In this document: in pieces, positions 1-6,670 of the stretch | Layout: every line of letters starts with the position of its first letter | Numbering within the stretch: the stretch's first letter is position 1 | Source: Dehalococcoidales bacterium | Lineage (GTDB): Bacteria > Chloroflexota > Dehalococcoidia > Dehalococcoidales > UBA2162 | Direction of reading: 5' to 3' | Assembly: GCA_016844285.1 (NCBI GenBank) | Contig: JAENIS010000040.1 | Coordinates: forward strand, 1-12,505 | DNA: 12,505 nucleotides | Notes under the pieces: generated by a model | What the model saw: the letters and a program-made list of their open reading frames with translations, nothing else | Databases searched by the model: none | Told to the model about the DNA's origin: nothing | Made by a program: the position numbers and the translations under genes

Positions 1-214
1 GGTCGCCCTCAGTGGCGGTGTTTTTCAAAACCTTTACTTGTTGAAACGAACGTTAGCCTGTCTCCGCAGGGATGGCTTTGAACCATATATTCATCATCAG
101 GTGCCCTGTAATGATGGCGGTATTGCCCTGGGTCAGGCGGTGATTGCTCATGCCAGGGTTACTCATCCTGAGTTGAGAAGGAGGAAGGTGAATGTGCTTA
201 GCGGTGCCGGTTAG
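1..214 (+). CDS. hypF: HypF, carbamoyltransferase of [NiFe]-hydrogenase maturation (C-terminal fragment)
   Basis: The reading frame is open from position 2 and gives 70 C-terminal residues ending in TAG at 212-214; the 5' part lies outside the window. It opens with VALSGGVFQN and later has VPCNDGGIALGQA, both hallmarks of the C-terminal Kae1-like domain of HypF. HypF uses carbamoyl phosphate and ATP to load a carbamoyl group on the C-terminal cysteine of HypE, the first step in making the cyanide ligands of the [NiFe] site; it is cytoplasmic. The last 23 nt overlap the start of hypC, so translation is probably coupled. The final residues (LRRRKVNVLSGAG) are a non-conserved tail that also contains the hypC ribosome binding site. 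The motifs and the following hypCDE make the call secure. Confidence 0.93.
   Translation, partial: VALSGGVFQNLYLLKRTLACLRRDGFEPYIHHQVPCNDGGIALGQAVIAHARVTHPELRRRKVNVLSGAG
178..188 (+). promoter_or_regulatory. Ribosome binding site of hypC inside hypF
   Basis: AAGGAGG at 178-184 is a near-perfect Shine-Dalgarno sequence, followed by AAGG, and ends 7 nt before the ATG at 192. It lies inside the coding sequence of hypF and confirms the overlapping hypC start. Confidence 0.8.
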
Positions 215-410
215 AGTCCTGGCAATCAATGGCGTTGAAGCCTCGGTGGAGCTGGGTGGGGTAGTTCGCTCGGCCAACCTGATGCTTGTGCCCGATACTC
301 AAGTGGGCGATTATATCCTGCTCCATGCCGGTTTTGCTATCCAGAAGCTGGATGAGGCAGAGGCCGAGGAGACAATACGGCTCCTGACGGAGATGGCGAA
401 AGAGGCATAG
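192..410 (+). CDS. hypC: HypC/HypG family hydrogenase assembly chaperone
   Basis: This small protein of 72 residues has the usual length for HypC. It begins MCLAVP, the family signature in which Cys2 (after removal of Met1) helps carry the iron while CN and CO ligands are added. The VGDYILLHAGFAIQKLDEAEA segment is also typical. HypC works in the cytoplasm with HypD as the scaffold for Fe(CN)2CO, then escorts it to the hydrogenase large-subunit precursor. The ATG overlaps the end of hypF by 23 nt and is preceded by a strong ribosome binding site; hypD follows after 28 nt. I see nothing unusual apart from MCLAVPV in place of the commoner MCLAIPG. Confidence 0.95.
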   Translation: MCLAVPVRVLAINGVEASVELGGVVRSANLMLVPDTQVGDYILLHAGFAIQKLDEAEAEETIRLLTEMAKEA

Positions 411-438
411 TCTACCCCGGTCTTTTGAGGTAACAGGA

Positions 439-1527
439 ATGAGATTTATTGACGAGTTTCGCGATTCTGCGGCTGGTCAATCTCTGGTGTTGAGAATACA
501 AAAAAAGAAAACACCGGCGGTTAATCTGATGGAGGTGTGCGGTACCCACACCGTGGCTATCTTCAAGCACGGCATCCGCCAGCTTCTACCGGAGACAGTG
601 AACCTTATTTCCGGCCCCGGCTGCCCGGTTTGTGTCACGCCTAATGCCGATATCGATAAAGCGATTGCTCTGGCTCAGAATGCCGGTATCATCCTGGTTA
701 CCTTCGGAGATATGATAAAAGTCCCCGGCAGCTACTCCAGCCTTAACCAGATTAAAGCGGCCGGCGCTGATATCAGGGTAGTCTATTCTGTACTGGATGC
801 CCTGAGAATGGCTGAAGATAATCCGCGCAAATCAGTGGTCTTTTTTGGTGTTGGCTTTGAAACCACTGCCCCGACTACGGCGAGTGCTATCCTTGAGGCA
901 GAGCGCGGTGGCCTTGATAACTTCTTCTTGCTTTCGGTGCATAAAGTAATGCCACCGGCGATGAAGCTGTTACTCGATGCCGACGAGGTACATATCGATG
1001 GCTTTATTTGTCCCGGACACGTCAGCACGATTATCGGGTCAGAGCCGTATGAATTCATCCCGCGACAATACGGTATCCCTTGTGTGATTACTGGCTTTGA
1101 GCCTCTAGATATACTGCAAGGGATTGATATGTTGCTGGAGCAGGTTGCCAATGGTGAACCACGGGTGGCTATCCAATACCGCCGGGCAGTGCGGCCAGAG
1201 GGCAACCCGGTAGCTCTGAAGTATCTGGCAACGGTCTTTGAGGTTACTGACGCTCGTTGGCGGGGAATTGGCATTATCCCCGGCAGTGGCTTAAAACTAG
1301 GGCAACAATACCGGCGGTTTGATGCCGAGCATGCCTTCAATATTGTGACCAGGCCGCCTAAGGAAGCCAAAGGTTGCCGCTGTGGTGATGTGCTGCGTGG
1401 GGTGTGCCTACCTGCCGAATGCCATCTCTTCGGCAAAGCCTGTACGCCGGAACATCCCTCAGGTCCTTGCATGGTTTCGACTGAGGGGACTTGCTCGGCC
1501 TGGTATCTTTACCGGGGGAAGGACTAA
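439..1527 (+). CDS. hypD: HypD, Fe-S scaffold protein for Fe(CN)2CO assembly
   Basis: The product of 362 residues matches the family length. MEVCGTHT around residues 31-38 (Cys34) and SGPGCPVCVTP around 58-68 (Cys62, Cys65) are the conserved iron- and thiol-redox-associated motifs. GFETTAPTTA and ICPGHVSTIIG follow in the usual order. The C-terminal part has Cys313, 315, 323, 328, 335, 344 and 352, which includes the ligands of the single [4Fe-4S] cluster. HypD with HypC holds the iron while HypE delivers cyanide. GAGG at 427-430 lies 8 nt before the ATG. The stop codon is 3 nt before hypE, whose ribosome binding site lies within the hypD end, so the genes are clearly one operon. Confidence 0.96.
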   Translation: MRFIDEFRDSAAGQSLVLRIQKKKTPAVNLMEVCGTHTVAIFKHGIRQLLPETVNLISGPGCPVCVTPNADIDKAIALAQNAGIILVTFGDMIKVPGSYSSLNQIKAAGADIRVVYSVLDALRMAEDNPRKSVVFFGVGFETTAPTTASAILEAERGGLDNFFLLSVHKVMPPAMKLLLDADEVHIDGFICPGHVSTIIGSEPYEFIPRQYGIPCVITGFEPLDILQGIDMLLEQVANGEPRVAIQYRRAVRPEGNPVALKYLATVFEVTDARWRGIGIIPGSGLKLGQQYRRFDAEHAFNIVTRPPKEAKGCRCGDVLRGVCLPAECHLFGKACTPEHPSGPCMVSTEGTCSAWYLYRGKD

Positions 1528-1530
1528 GAC

Positions 1531-2577
1531 ATGCCGACAGCCAGAATAATCCTCGGGCACGGTAGCGGCGGCAAGCTCAGTCACGAGCTAATCGAGTCAC
1601 TTTTTCTGCCACTGTTTCTTAATCCTATCCTGCAAACCGGTGATGATTCCGCCGTCTTTTCGTTGACCGATGGCGATAACATTCCCCGGGAGCAACAGAT
1701 GGATAAAGAGAGAGTCGCTTTTACCACTGATTCGTATGTGGTGAAGCCTCTCTTCTGGCCGGGGGGAGACATTGGCAAGCTGGCGGTCTGTGGCACGGTC
1801 AATGATTTAGCCATGGTCGGGGCCACTCCCCTCTATCTGTCAGCGGCTTTTGTCATCGGGGAAGGGCTTCCCATCTCAACTTTGCGCCGGATTGTGACCT
1901 CAATGAAAAGGGCGGCCAGGGAAGCTGGAGTGAAGATTGTGACGGGTGATACCAAGGTGGTGGAGAAGGGCAGTGCTGATGGTCTCTTTATTAACACAGC
2001 CGGGGTCGGCGTGCTTGCTGTAGGAGTGAACATCTCTGGCAGCAATGCCCAACCGGGTGATATGGTTATCATTTCCGGCACCGTTGGTGACCACGGTATT
2101 GCCGTACTCTCGGCCAGAGAGGGCCTGGTTTTCCGTAACAATTTTAAGAGCGATGTCGCCCCGCTTAATCGTTTGGTTGCCGCCATGCTTAAAACGAGCG
2201 ATAAGATTCACGTTCTGCGCGACCCTACCCGGGGTGGTCTGGCAACTACTCTGAATGAGATTGCCCGGCAGTCCCGGGTTGGCATTCGCATTATCGAGGA
2301 GAAGATTCCCATCCGGGAGGAGGTGGTCGCCGTTTGCGAGATATTAGGCTACGACCCCCTTCACGTGGCCAATGAGGGTAAAGTGGTTGCTTGCGTCGCC
2401 CCGGAAGATGCCGAAAGGGTGTTAGCGGTGATGAGGGAGAGTCCTTATGGCAGTGAGGCGACGATTATCGGGGAGGTGCTGGCCGAACCCAAAACCAGAG
2501 TGATGATAAAAACAAAGGTCGGCGGCACCCGGATAGTCGATATGCTGGCGGGTGAGATGTTGCCCCGCATCTGCTAG
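1531..2577 (+). CDS. hypE: HypE, carbamoyl dehydratase forming the thiocyanate cyanide donor
   Basis: HypE dehydrates the carbamoyl group placed on its C-terminal cysteine by HypF to a thiocyanate in an ATP-dependent step, then passes cyanide to the HypC-HypD iron. The product of 348 residues starts with the typical LGHGSGGKLSHELI, has the GDDSAVF segment of the PurM-like N-terminal domain (residues 37-43) and the DPTRGGLATTLNE motif. It ends PRIC, so the catalytic Cys348 is the last residue as required. A purine-rich stretch (GGGGGAAGGA, 1514-1523) within the hypD end serves as ribosome binding site. The gene appears intact, and the TAG stop directly abuts a dispersed repeat (CTAG at 2574-2577). 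It is the last gene of the hyp cluster in this window. Confidence 0.96.
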   Translation: MPTARIILGHGSGGKLSHELIESLFLPLFLNPILQTGDDSAVFSLTDGDNIPREQQMDKERVAFTTDSYVVKPLFWPGGDIGKLAVCGTVNDLAMVGATPLYLSAAFVIGEGLPISTLRRIVTSMKRAAREAGVKIVTGDTKVVEKGSADGLFINTAGVGVLAVGVNISGSNAQPGDMVIISGTVGDHGIAVLSAREGLVFRNNFKSDVAPLNRLVAAMLKTSDKIHVLRDPTRGGLATTLNEIARQSRVGIRIIEEKIPIREEVVAVCEILGYDPLHVANEGKVVACVAPEDAERVLAVMRESPYGSEATIIGEVLAEPKTRVMIKTKVGGTRIVDMLAGEMLPRIC

Positions 2578-2712
2578 TGTCCTGTCCGGCTAATTACTGA
2601 ACCAATGACTGCCTCAGCATACATTACCAGTTACGAATGACCTTACCCCCTTAAATCCCCCTCTCCTTCTAGGAGAGGGGGAAATAGAGAAAGATGGGCT
2701 GACGCCCTTCTT
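2574..2712 (+). repeat. Stop-codon-anchored dispersed repeat, copy 1
   Basis: This is the first of three related non-coding copies in the window. It begins at the CTAG that contains the hypE stop codon; 13 nt after the TAG comes TAATTACTGA (2591-2600), then an ATGACTG...TCAGCA block. Next comes a perfect 12-bp hairpin (2656-2667 with 2671-2682, loop TCT; arms TCCCCCTCTCCT and AGGAGAGGGGGA). A second hairpin has GGGC (2696-2699), loop TGAC and GCCC (2704-2707), with outer pairs AAGA/TCTT across one mismatch. The other copies are at 10411-10694 and 12079-12209. All share the same orientation relative to the gene before them. No protein is encoded. It may be a small non-autonomous mobile element or a 3'-end RNA structure. 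Confidence 0.8.
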
Positions 2713-2757
2713 AGACACCCCGCAGTCTAGCTCTCATTACGGTGAAGGGATTTAAGA

Positions 2758-2779
2758 GAAGAGGGCTATGCCCCTCTTT
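2758..2779 (+). terminator. Possible terminator-like hairpin after hypE
   Basis: AAGAGGGC (2759-2766) pairs with GCCC-CTCTT (2770-2778) around a TAT loop with one bulged C, followed by a short T run (TTT, 2777-2779). The T tract is weak, so termination of the hyp transcript here is only a possibility. A similar sequence occurs downstream of repeat copy 2 near 10680-10704. Confidence 0.3.
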
Positions 2780-2793
2780 GACTCTCTCCTAAA

Positions 2794-2897
2794 GCTGTCA
2801 TTGCGAGGAACGCAGTGACGTGGCAATCTGGGCGGTCGAAGCCCTCCACCCGGATTGCTTCGCCTTCGCCTGCGGCGTATGCTCTCGCAATGACAGC
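2794..2897. repeat. Palindromic MITE-like element with perfect 14-bp terminal inverted repeats
   Basis: GCTGTCATTGCGAG at 2794-2807 is exactly reverse-complemented at 2884-2897. The 104-bp element carries the GAGGAACGCAGTGACG...GCAATCTG interior pattern of a palindrome type widespread in bacterial genomes. It encodes no protein. I see no convincing target duplication at its edges. It is related to the elements at 10509-10650 and 12282-12347 through the shared TCATT start and AATC core. It is probably a non-autonomous transposon remnant or a palindromic unit mobilised in trans. Confidence 0.8.
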
Positions 2898-2937
2898 AGA
2901 ATCGACCAAATGCCAACAGAACCTTTATCCCGGTAGG

Positions 2938-2966
2938 TTGACTTGAAGCAGTCATTACGATATGAT
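2938..2966 (+). promoter_or_regulatory. Sigma70-type promoter of the tRNA-Met gene
   Basis: TTGACT (2938-2943) and TATGAT (2961-2966) each match the housekeeping consensus at five of six positions and are separated by an ideal 17 nt. Transcription would begin near 2973, about 25 nt before the mature tRNA. It is the best promoter in the window. The downstream MFS gene could also be read from it if no terminator intervenes. Confidence 0.7.
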
Positions 2967-2997
2967 TCTAACGGTAAGAAGCCAATTTAGTACACTG

Positions 2998-3069
2998 GGG
3001 CTCGTAGCTCAGGGGCAGAGCGGACGGCTCATAACCGTTTGGTCGTAGGTTCGAAGCCTACCGAGCCCA
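2998..3069 (+). tRNA. tRNA-Met (anticodon CAT), elongator type
   Basis: The full cloverleaf can be drawn. The acceptor stem is GGGCTCG (2998-3004) with CGAGCCC (3062-3068) and discriminator A3069. The D stem is GCTC/GAGC (3007-3010/3018-3021). The anticodon stem is GACGG/CCGTT (3023-3027/3035-3039) around the loop CTCATAA, with anticodon CAT at 3030-3032. The T arm is GTAGG-TTCGAAG-CCTAC (3045-3061). The CCA end is not encoded. A paired first acceptor base and the absence of three G-C pairs next to the anticodon loop argue against initiator tRNA. A tRNA-Ile whose CAT is modified to lysidine cannot be excluded without checking identity elements, but elongator Met fits better. Confidence 0.93.
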
Positions 3070-3071
3070 GA

Positions 3072-3120
3072 ACCAGCAAACTATTGGTGAATCGTGACTC
3101 GGTTGCTGGTGCTTGGTTCT
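3072..3120 (+). terminator. Possible hairpin between tRNA-Met and the MFS gene
   Basis: ACCAGCAA (3072-3079) is complementary to TTGCTGGT (3103-3110), with a 23-nt loop. AGAACCA (3069-3075) can alternatively pair with TGGTTCT (3114-3120). The two pairings exclude each other in part. There is no good T tract, so this may be a processing structure or a leaky terminator for the tRNA transcript. Confidence 0.3.
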
Positions 3121-3144
3121 GACTGACAACTTTCTGCTGAGGTT

Positions 3145-4428
3145 GTGCTGACCTCGTTTCAGGACTGCTGCCAATTGGAAGATAAGAACCGTTATCGGTT
3201 TGTGATACAGTCAATCGTAATTCTGGTTCGTAGCTGCATAGGCCTTATCTGGGCATCGGCCGGGCCGCTGCTGCCATTGATGATGCAGGCATACGGGCTT
3301 AGCCGGGGTCCAGCAGGTTGGTTTGCCTCTGCCGCTCCTCTTACCATTGCTATCGTGTCCTTGCCCGTCGGCATCATTGGTGCCCGGTTCAGTCTAAAGA
3401 AGACTTTTGCCGTCGGCGCATTTCTGCAAGCAGGAGGGATACTAGCCCCTTTTGCCACGAACTATGGGCTTCTCGTGCTCACCCGGGTGTTGTTTGCTAT
3501 CGGTACGGCCATTACGATTCCGGTGGCAACAGCGATAGCGACCGAATGGTTTACCAGCCGGAAATTGCCCCTTATCAATGGCATCACCATGAGTTTTATC
3601 AATCTGGGAAACGCCATCGCCTTTATCGCCACTGTGCCCATTGCGACCGCTCTTTCCTGGAAAGCGCCGATGACTATTTATGGTGCCTTCGCCTTGACAT
3701 GCGCAATTGCATGGGTCATCCTGGGCAGAGACCGGACAAAAATGCGCGCGGTAACAAACACGACCGGCACTCCGGCGGCAGAAAAAAGGCCGGAGCTCAG
3801 CACCTGGCAAGTTCTTACCAATCGGTCAACCATCCTGCTTGGGCTTGCCGTTATGGGCTCATGGGGTTTCGGGAATGCGGTAACTTCCTGGCTTCCCAGC
3901 TATTACCATGAGGTTTTTAACATACCGCTGGCCAAGGCCAGTTCCATCCTCGCCGTTCTTACCGTGGGAGGTACTATTGCCTGCCTTGCCGGCGGTATCC
4001 TGCCGGTGCGTATGGGACGGCGGAAGCCCTTTCTGATAGTCTCGGGGGTCTTTATGGGCTTGTCCGGTTTGGGCGCTATCTTGTTCAATAACCTGGCAGT
4101 TATCTATGTGAGCATATCTCTCTTCGGAATATTCAGTAACCTTCAGACTCCCAGTCTGTTCACTATTCCCATGGAACTGCCCAACATGTCACTGCGGTCA
4201 GGACTGATGGTCGTCTCGGTCATGCTGGTGGGAGGAAATCTCGGTAATTTCATTAGCCCGCTTCTTGTCGGCTACCTTGCCGATATGACCGGCTCCTACC
4301 TGCCCGGGTTTATTACGCTTGCGGTCATCTCACTAACTTTACTTGTTGCCGGTCTCCTGCTTCCGGAGACGGGACCCAAAGCGAATATCCCCAAAAAGGG
4401 GCCGCCCGAACTGGTGATAGTTAAGTAG
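3145..4428 (+). CDS. MFS transporter, possibly CynX/NimT-like
   Basis: This is a strongly hydrophobic protein of about 427 residues with alternating membrane segments consistent with 12 helices and a central polar loop around residues 195-220 (RDRTKMRAVTNTTGTPAAEKRPE). The first helices include GLIWASAGPLLPLMMQAYGLSRGPAGWF and LTIAIVSLPVGIIGARFSLKKTFAVG; the loop 2-3 motif is degenerate (GARFSLKK lacks the usual Asp-Arg pair). The substrate cannot be told. The start is uncertain because the frame has no early ATG. GTG at 3145 has a GAGG too close upstream, and TTG at 3175 has AGGA 10 nt upstream and would yield LEDKNRYRFV, a plausible MFS N-terminus. The gene follows tRNA-Met and precedes tatD by 29-50 nt, so it probably belongs to one transcript with tatD and kamA. 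Confidence 0.85.
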   Translation: MLTSFQDCCQLEDKNRYRFVIQSIVILVRSCIGLIWASAGPLLPLMMQAYGLSRGPAGWFASAAPLTIAIVSLPVGIIGARFSLKKTFAVGAFLQAGGILAPFATNYGLLVLTRVLFAIGTAITIPVATAIATEWFTSRKLPLINGITMSFINLGNAIAFIATVPIATALSWKAPMTIYGAFALTCAIAWVILGRDRTKMRAVTNTTGTPAAEKRPELSTWQVLTNRSTILLGLAVMGSWGFGNAVTSWLPSYYHEVFNIPLAKASSILAVLTVGGTIACLAGGILPVRMGRRKPFLIVSGVFMGLSGLGAILFNNLAVIYVSISLFGIFSNLQTPSLFTIPMELPNMSLRSGLMVVSVMLVGGNLGNFISPLLVGYLADMTGSYLPGFITLAVISLTLLVAGLLLPETGPKANIPKKGPPELVIVK

Positions 4429-4478
4429 ACAGGATACCGTTTTGTCGGAGAAGTGAATTGACACGAACAGGACTAGGC

Positions 4479-5285
4479 ATGGTTGATACACACGCTCATC
4501 TGGATATGAGCGCATTTGATGAAGACCGCAAAGAGGTGATTGCCAGGGCATTGGATGCAGGCGTAAGTACGATGATTGCAGTCGGCACCAACCTGGAGTC
4601 CAGCAAAAGAGCCATAAAGCTTGCTGAAGAGTATCCAGAGATTCTGTCCGCAGTGGGTTTTCATCCTCACGACATAACGACAGTAGGCAAGGCAGACATT
4701 GCGTTCCTTGGTGAAATTGCCAGCCATCCCAGAGTAGTTGCTATCGGCGAGGTGGGTCTGGACTTCTATCGAGACTACTCCCCACGAGAAGCGCAGCTAC
4801 AAGCGCTGAAATGGCAACTTGAACTGGCAGCGAAGCTGGAGCTACCGGTTATTATCCATTGCCGTCAGGCAGAGAGAGATATGATGAATCTACTCTATGA
4901 TTGGGTGTTATCGTATCAAAGTCCTCATGGACAAGGTCGGGGGGTGATTCACTGCTTCAGTGGCGATAGTGATAGTTCCAAGCGGTATTTGGAAATGGGT
5001 TTCTACCTTTCCCTCGGTGCCTATATCGGGTATAAAGGCTCAGAAAGTGCACATGATGTTATCCGAAGCATTCCGGAAGACAGGCTACTCGTTGAAACCG
5101 ATTGTCCTTTCTTACCGCCCCAGAGTCACCGTGGCAGGCGCAATGAACCATCATACCTGCCACTCACGATAGAGGTACTGGCTGGGATTAGAGGAGAATC
5201 ATCCGGAGAAGTTGCCCGAAAAACCACGGAAAATGCCCATCGCTTATTTCTTATTGGAGTGAACAAAGATAGCGGTATCAGATAG
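4479..5285 (+). CDS. tatD: TatD family metal-dependent hydrolase (DNase)
   Basis: The product is 268 residues, the normal TatD length. All metal ligands of this TIM-barrel amidohydrolase-type family are visible: His5 and His7 in DTHAHLD, Glu91 in GEVGLDFYRD, His127 in PVIIHCR, His158 in HCFSG and Asp208 in ETDCPFLPP. Family members are cytoplasmic metal-dependent nucleases (3'-5' exonuclease on DNA or RNA) proposed to act in repair and RNA quality control; some have other substrates such as D-aminoacyl-tRNA. I chose ATG at 4479, with AGGA 6 nt upstream, because it gives the canonical MVDTHAHLD start. An in-frame TTG at 4458, with GGAG 7 nt upstream, would add seven residues and is possible. 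kamA follows after 17 nt. Confidence 0.93.
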   Translation: MVDTHAHLDMSAFDEDRKEVIARALDAGVSTMIAVGTNLESSKRAIKLAEEYPEILSAVGFHPHDITTVGKADIAFLGEIASHPRVVAIGEVGLDFYRDYSPREAQLQALKWQLELAAKLELPVIIHCRQAERDMMNLLYDWVLSYQSPHGQGRGVIHCFSGDSDSSKRYLEMGFYLSLGAYIGYKGSESAHDVIRSIPEDRLLVETDCPFLPPQSHRGRRNEPSYLPLTIEVLAGIRGESSGEVARKTTENAHRLFLIGVNKDSGIR

Positions 5286-5302
5286 GCAAAGGAGAATTAG
5301 CC

Positions 5303-6448
5303 ATGGCATATAAAGATATTGTCAGAAACTCAATAAGGACATTCGAGGATTTGGAGAAGTGGCTTACCCGGCAGAGGGCAAGAGTTGACCCCAGGCTCAA
5401 GGAAGTAATTGCCAAATATCCGATGAGGGTAAATACTTATTACCTCGGTCTCATTGAAAAGGTGAATGACGGTATCTGGAGACAGGCAATTCCTGATGTC
5501 GAGGAACTTGAGCATTATATGGACCTGACCGCAGACCCGCTGGATGAGGAAGGAGATATTCCGCTTGGTGGCCCAAGGACAATAATCCACAGGTATCCTG
5601 ACCGGGTCTTATTGTTTGTCTCAAACGAGTGTGCCATGTATTGCCGATTCTGTACCAGAAAACGAAAAGTTGGCGACGACCGTAAGAATCCATCCATCGA
5701 GGATATAAACAAGGGGATTGAATACGTGGCATCTCACGAAGATATCAGGGACGTATTAATCTCCGGTGGGGACCCACTGCTCATTCCCAATAACAGACTT
5801 GATGAAATCCTGGGTAAATTAGCCGGGATTCAACACCTCGAACTAATCAGAATCGGGACCAGAGTACCATGTGTCTGGCCGCAAAAGATTATTGAGGATA
5901 AAGAGCTAATTGAGGTACTGAAAAAACATACGCCGCGGTCACTTAAAGAGCCTCAGCTTTACATAAACACACATTTTAATCACCCTAATGAAATAACTGA
6001 TGAAAGCTATCAAGCGACTAAGATTTTAAGGGAACTGGGCATTCCATTAGGAAACCAAACGGTTTTACTAAAGGGAGTTAACGATGACACAGACGTAATG
6101 AGAGACCTGGTGCACGGTCTCGGTAAAATGGGAGTAAGACCATATTATCTATATTACGCTGACCTTGTTGAGGGAACGGGTCATTTTAGAACTGAAGTAT
6201 ACAAAGGCAAGGAAATCTGTAGAGACCTTTGTGGAGTCACGACCGGTTTCCTTCGTCCGACATATGTTGTCGATGCACAAGGTGGTAGAGGTAAAGTTCC
6301 TGTAGACCTCGGGTTTTCCGATGGCATCAGTGAAGAAAAGAAGGGTGGGACTTTTACTTCAGCGATTGGGCTGGGGAAGGTGTATGTCAACGACCCGATT
6401 GAAAGAATCGAAGGAAAACCGACAAGACATAATCCAAATAAGAAGTGA
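5303..6448 (+). CDS. kamA: KamA-family radical SAM aminomutase (lysine 2,3-aminomutase-like)
   Basis: The product of 381 residues has the radical SAM motif CAMYCRFC (Cys110, Cys114, Cys117) that binds a [4Fe-4S] cluster and SAM. The C-terminal part has YYADL (Asp287), YVVDAQ (Asp324) and GGRGK (Lys331). Their relative spacing equals that of the substrate-binding aspartates and PLP lysine I recall for clostridial lysine 2,3-aminomutase, and Arg119 matches the carboxylate-binding arginine after the cluster motif. Keeping both aspartates suggests a diamino acid substrate such as lysine rather than glutamate. It is somewhat shorter than the roughly 416-residue clostridial enzyme, and the usual PGGGGK loop reads AQGGRGK. 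AAAGGAG lies 8 nt before the ATG. No beta-lysine acetyltransferase (ablB) or lysine fermentation gene is adjacent, so the product's fate is unknown. Codon use looks more A/T-rich than in the flanking operons. Confidence 0.88.
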   Translation: MAYKDIVRNSIRTFEDLEKWLTRQRARVDPRLKEVIAKYPMRVNTYYLGLIEKVNDGIWRQAIPDVEELEHYMDLTADPLDEEGDIPLGGPRTIIHRYPDRVLLFVSNECAMYCRFCTRKRKVGDDRKNPSIEDINKGIEYVASHEDIRDVLISGGDPLLIPNNRLDEILGKLAGIQHLELIRIGTRVPCVWPQKIIEDKELIEVLKKHTPRSLKEPQLYINTHFNHPNEITDESYQATKILRELGIPLGNQTVLLKGVNDDTDVMRDLVHGLGKMGVRPYYLYYADLVEGTGHFRTEVYKGKEICRDLCGVTTGFLRPTYVVDAQGGRGKVPVDLGFSDGISEEKKGGTFTSAIGLGKVYVNDPIERIEGKPTRHNPNKK

Positions 6449-6504
6449 ACCCCCCAGTTCTGCTTGCCTAACTGTGGTTGGAAGAAGGACTCTTTTATAT
6501 TTTA

Positions 6505-6533
6505 TTGCGCCAGGTTGAAGGTAGCGATATAAT
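6505..6533 (+). promoter_or_regulatory. Candidate promoter of the CoA-transferase operon
   Basis: TTGCGC (6505-6510) and a perfect TATAAT (6528-6533) are separated by 17 nt, in the 222-bp gap between kamA and the first CoA-transferase. Transcription would start near 6540 and leave a leader of about 130 nt, in which I see no strong structure. The -35 box matches consensus only at TTG. Confidence 0.5.
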
Positions 6534-6670
6534 TGTGAAATATCAGAAGCTAACATGGAAACGGACCCGAAATTCCGTTCTCAATACGCCAAAAAGGATG
6601 ACTGATATTATTTGCCGGGCATGAGAATTATCATCAAGTCCCGCCTTTGATTACCGGGAGGTGTAAGCAC

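Noticed and set aside
783..1472. A 229-codon antisense frame within hypD, and similar antisense frames in hypE, the MFS genes and the CoA-transferases
   Set aside because: They lie wholly opposite genes with clear family motifs, so they are mirror effects of codon bias and not independent genes.
2656..2682. Long hairpin of repeat copy 1 as a rho-independent terminator
   Set aside because: It is a strong stem but is followed by AAATAGAGAAA on the + strand and has no T tract on either strand, so it does not fit the standard model.
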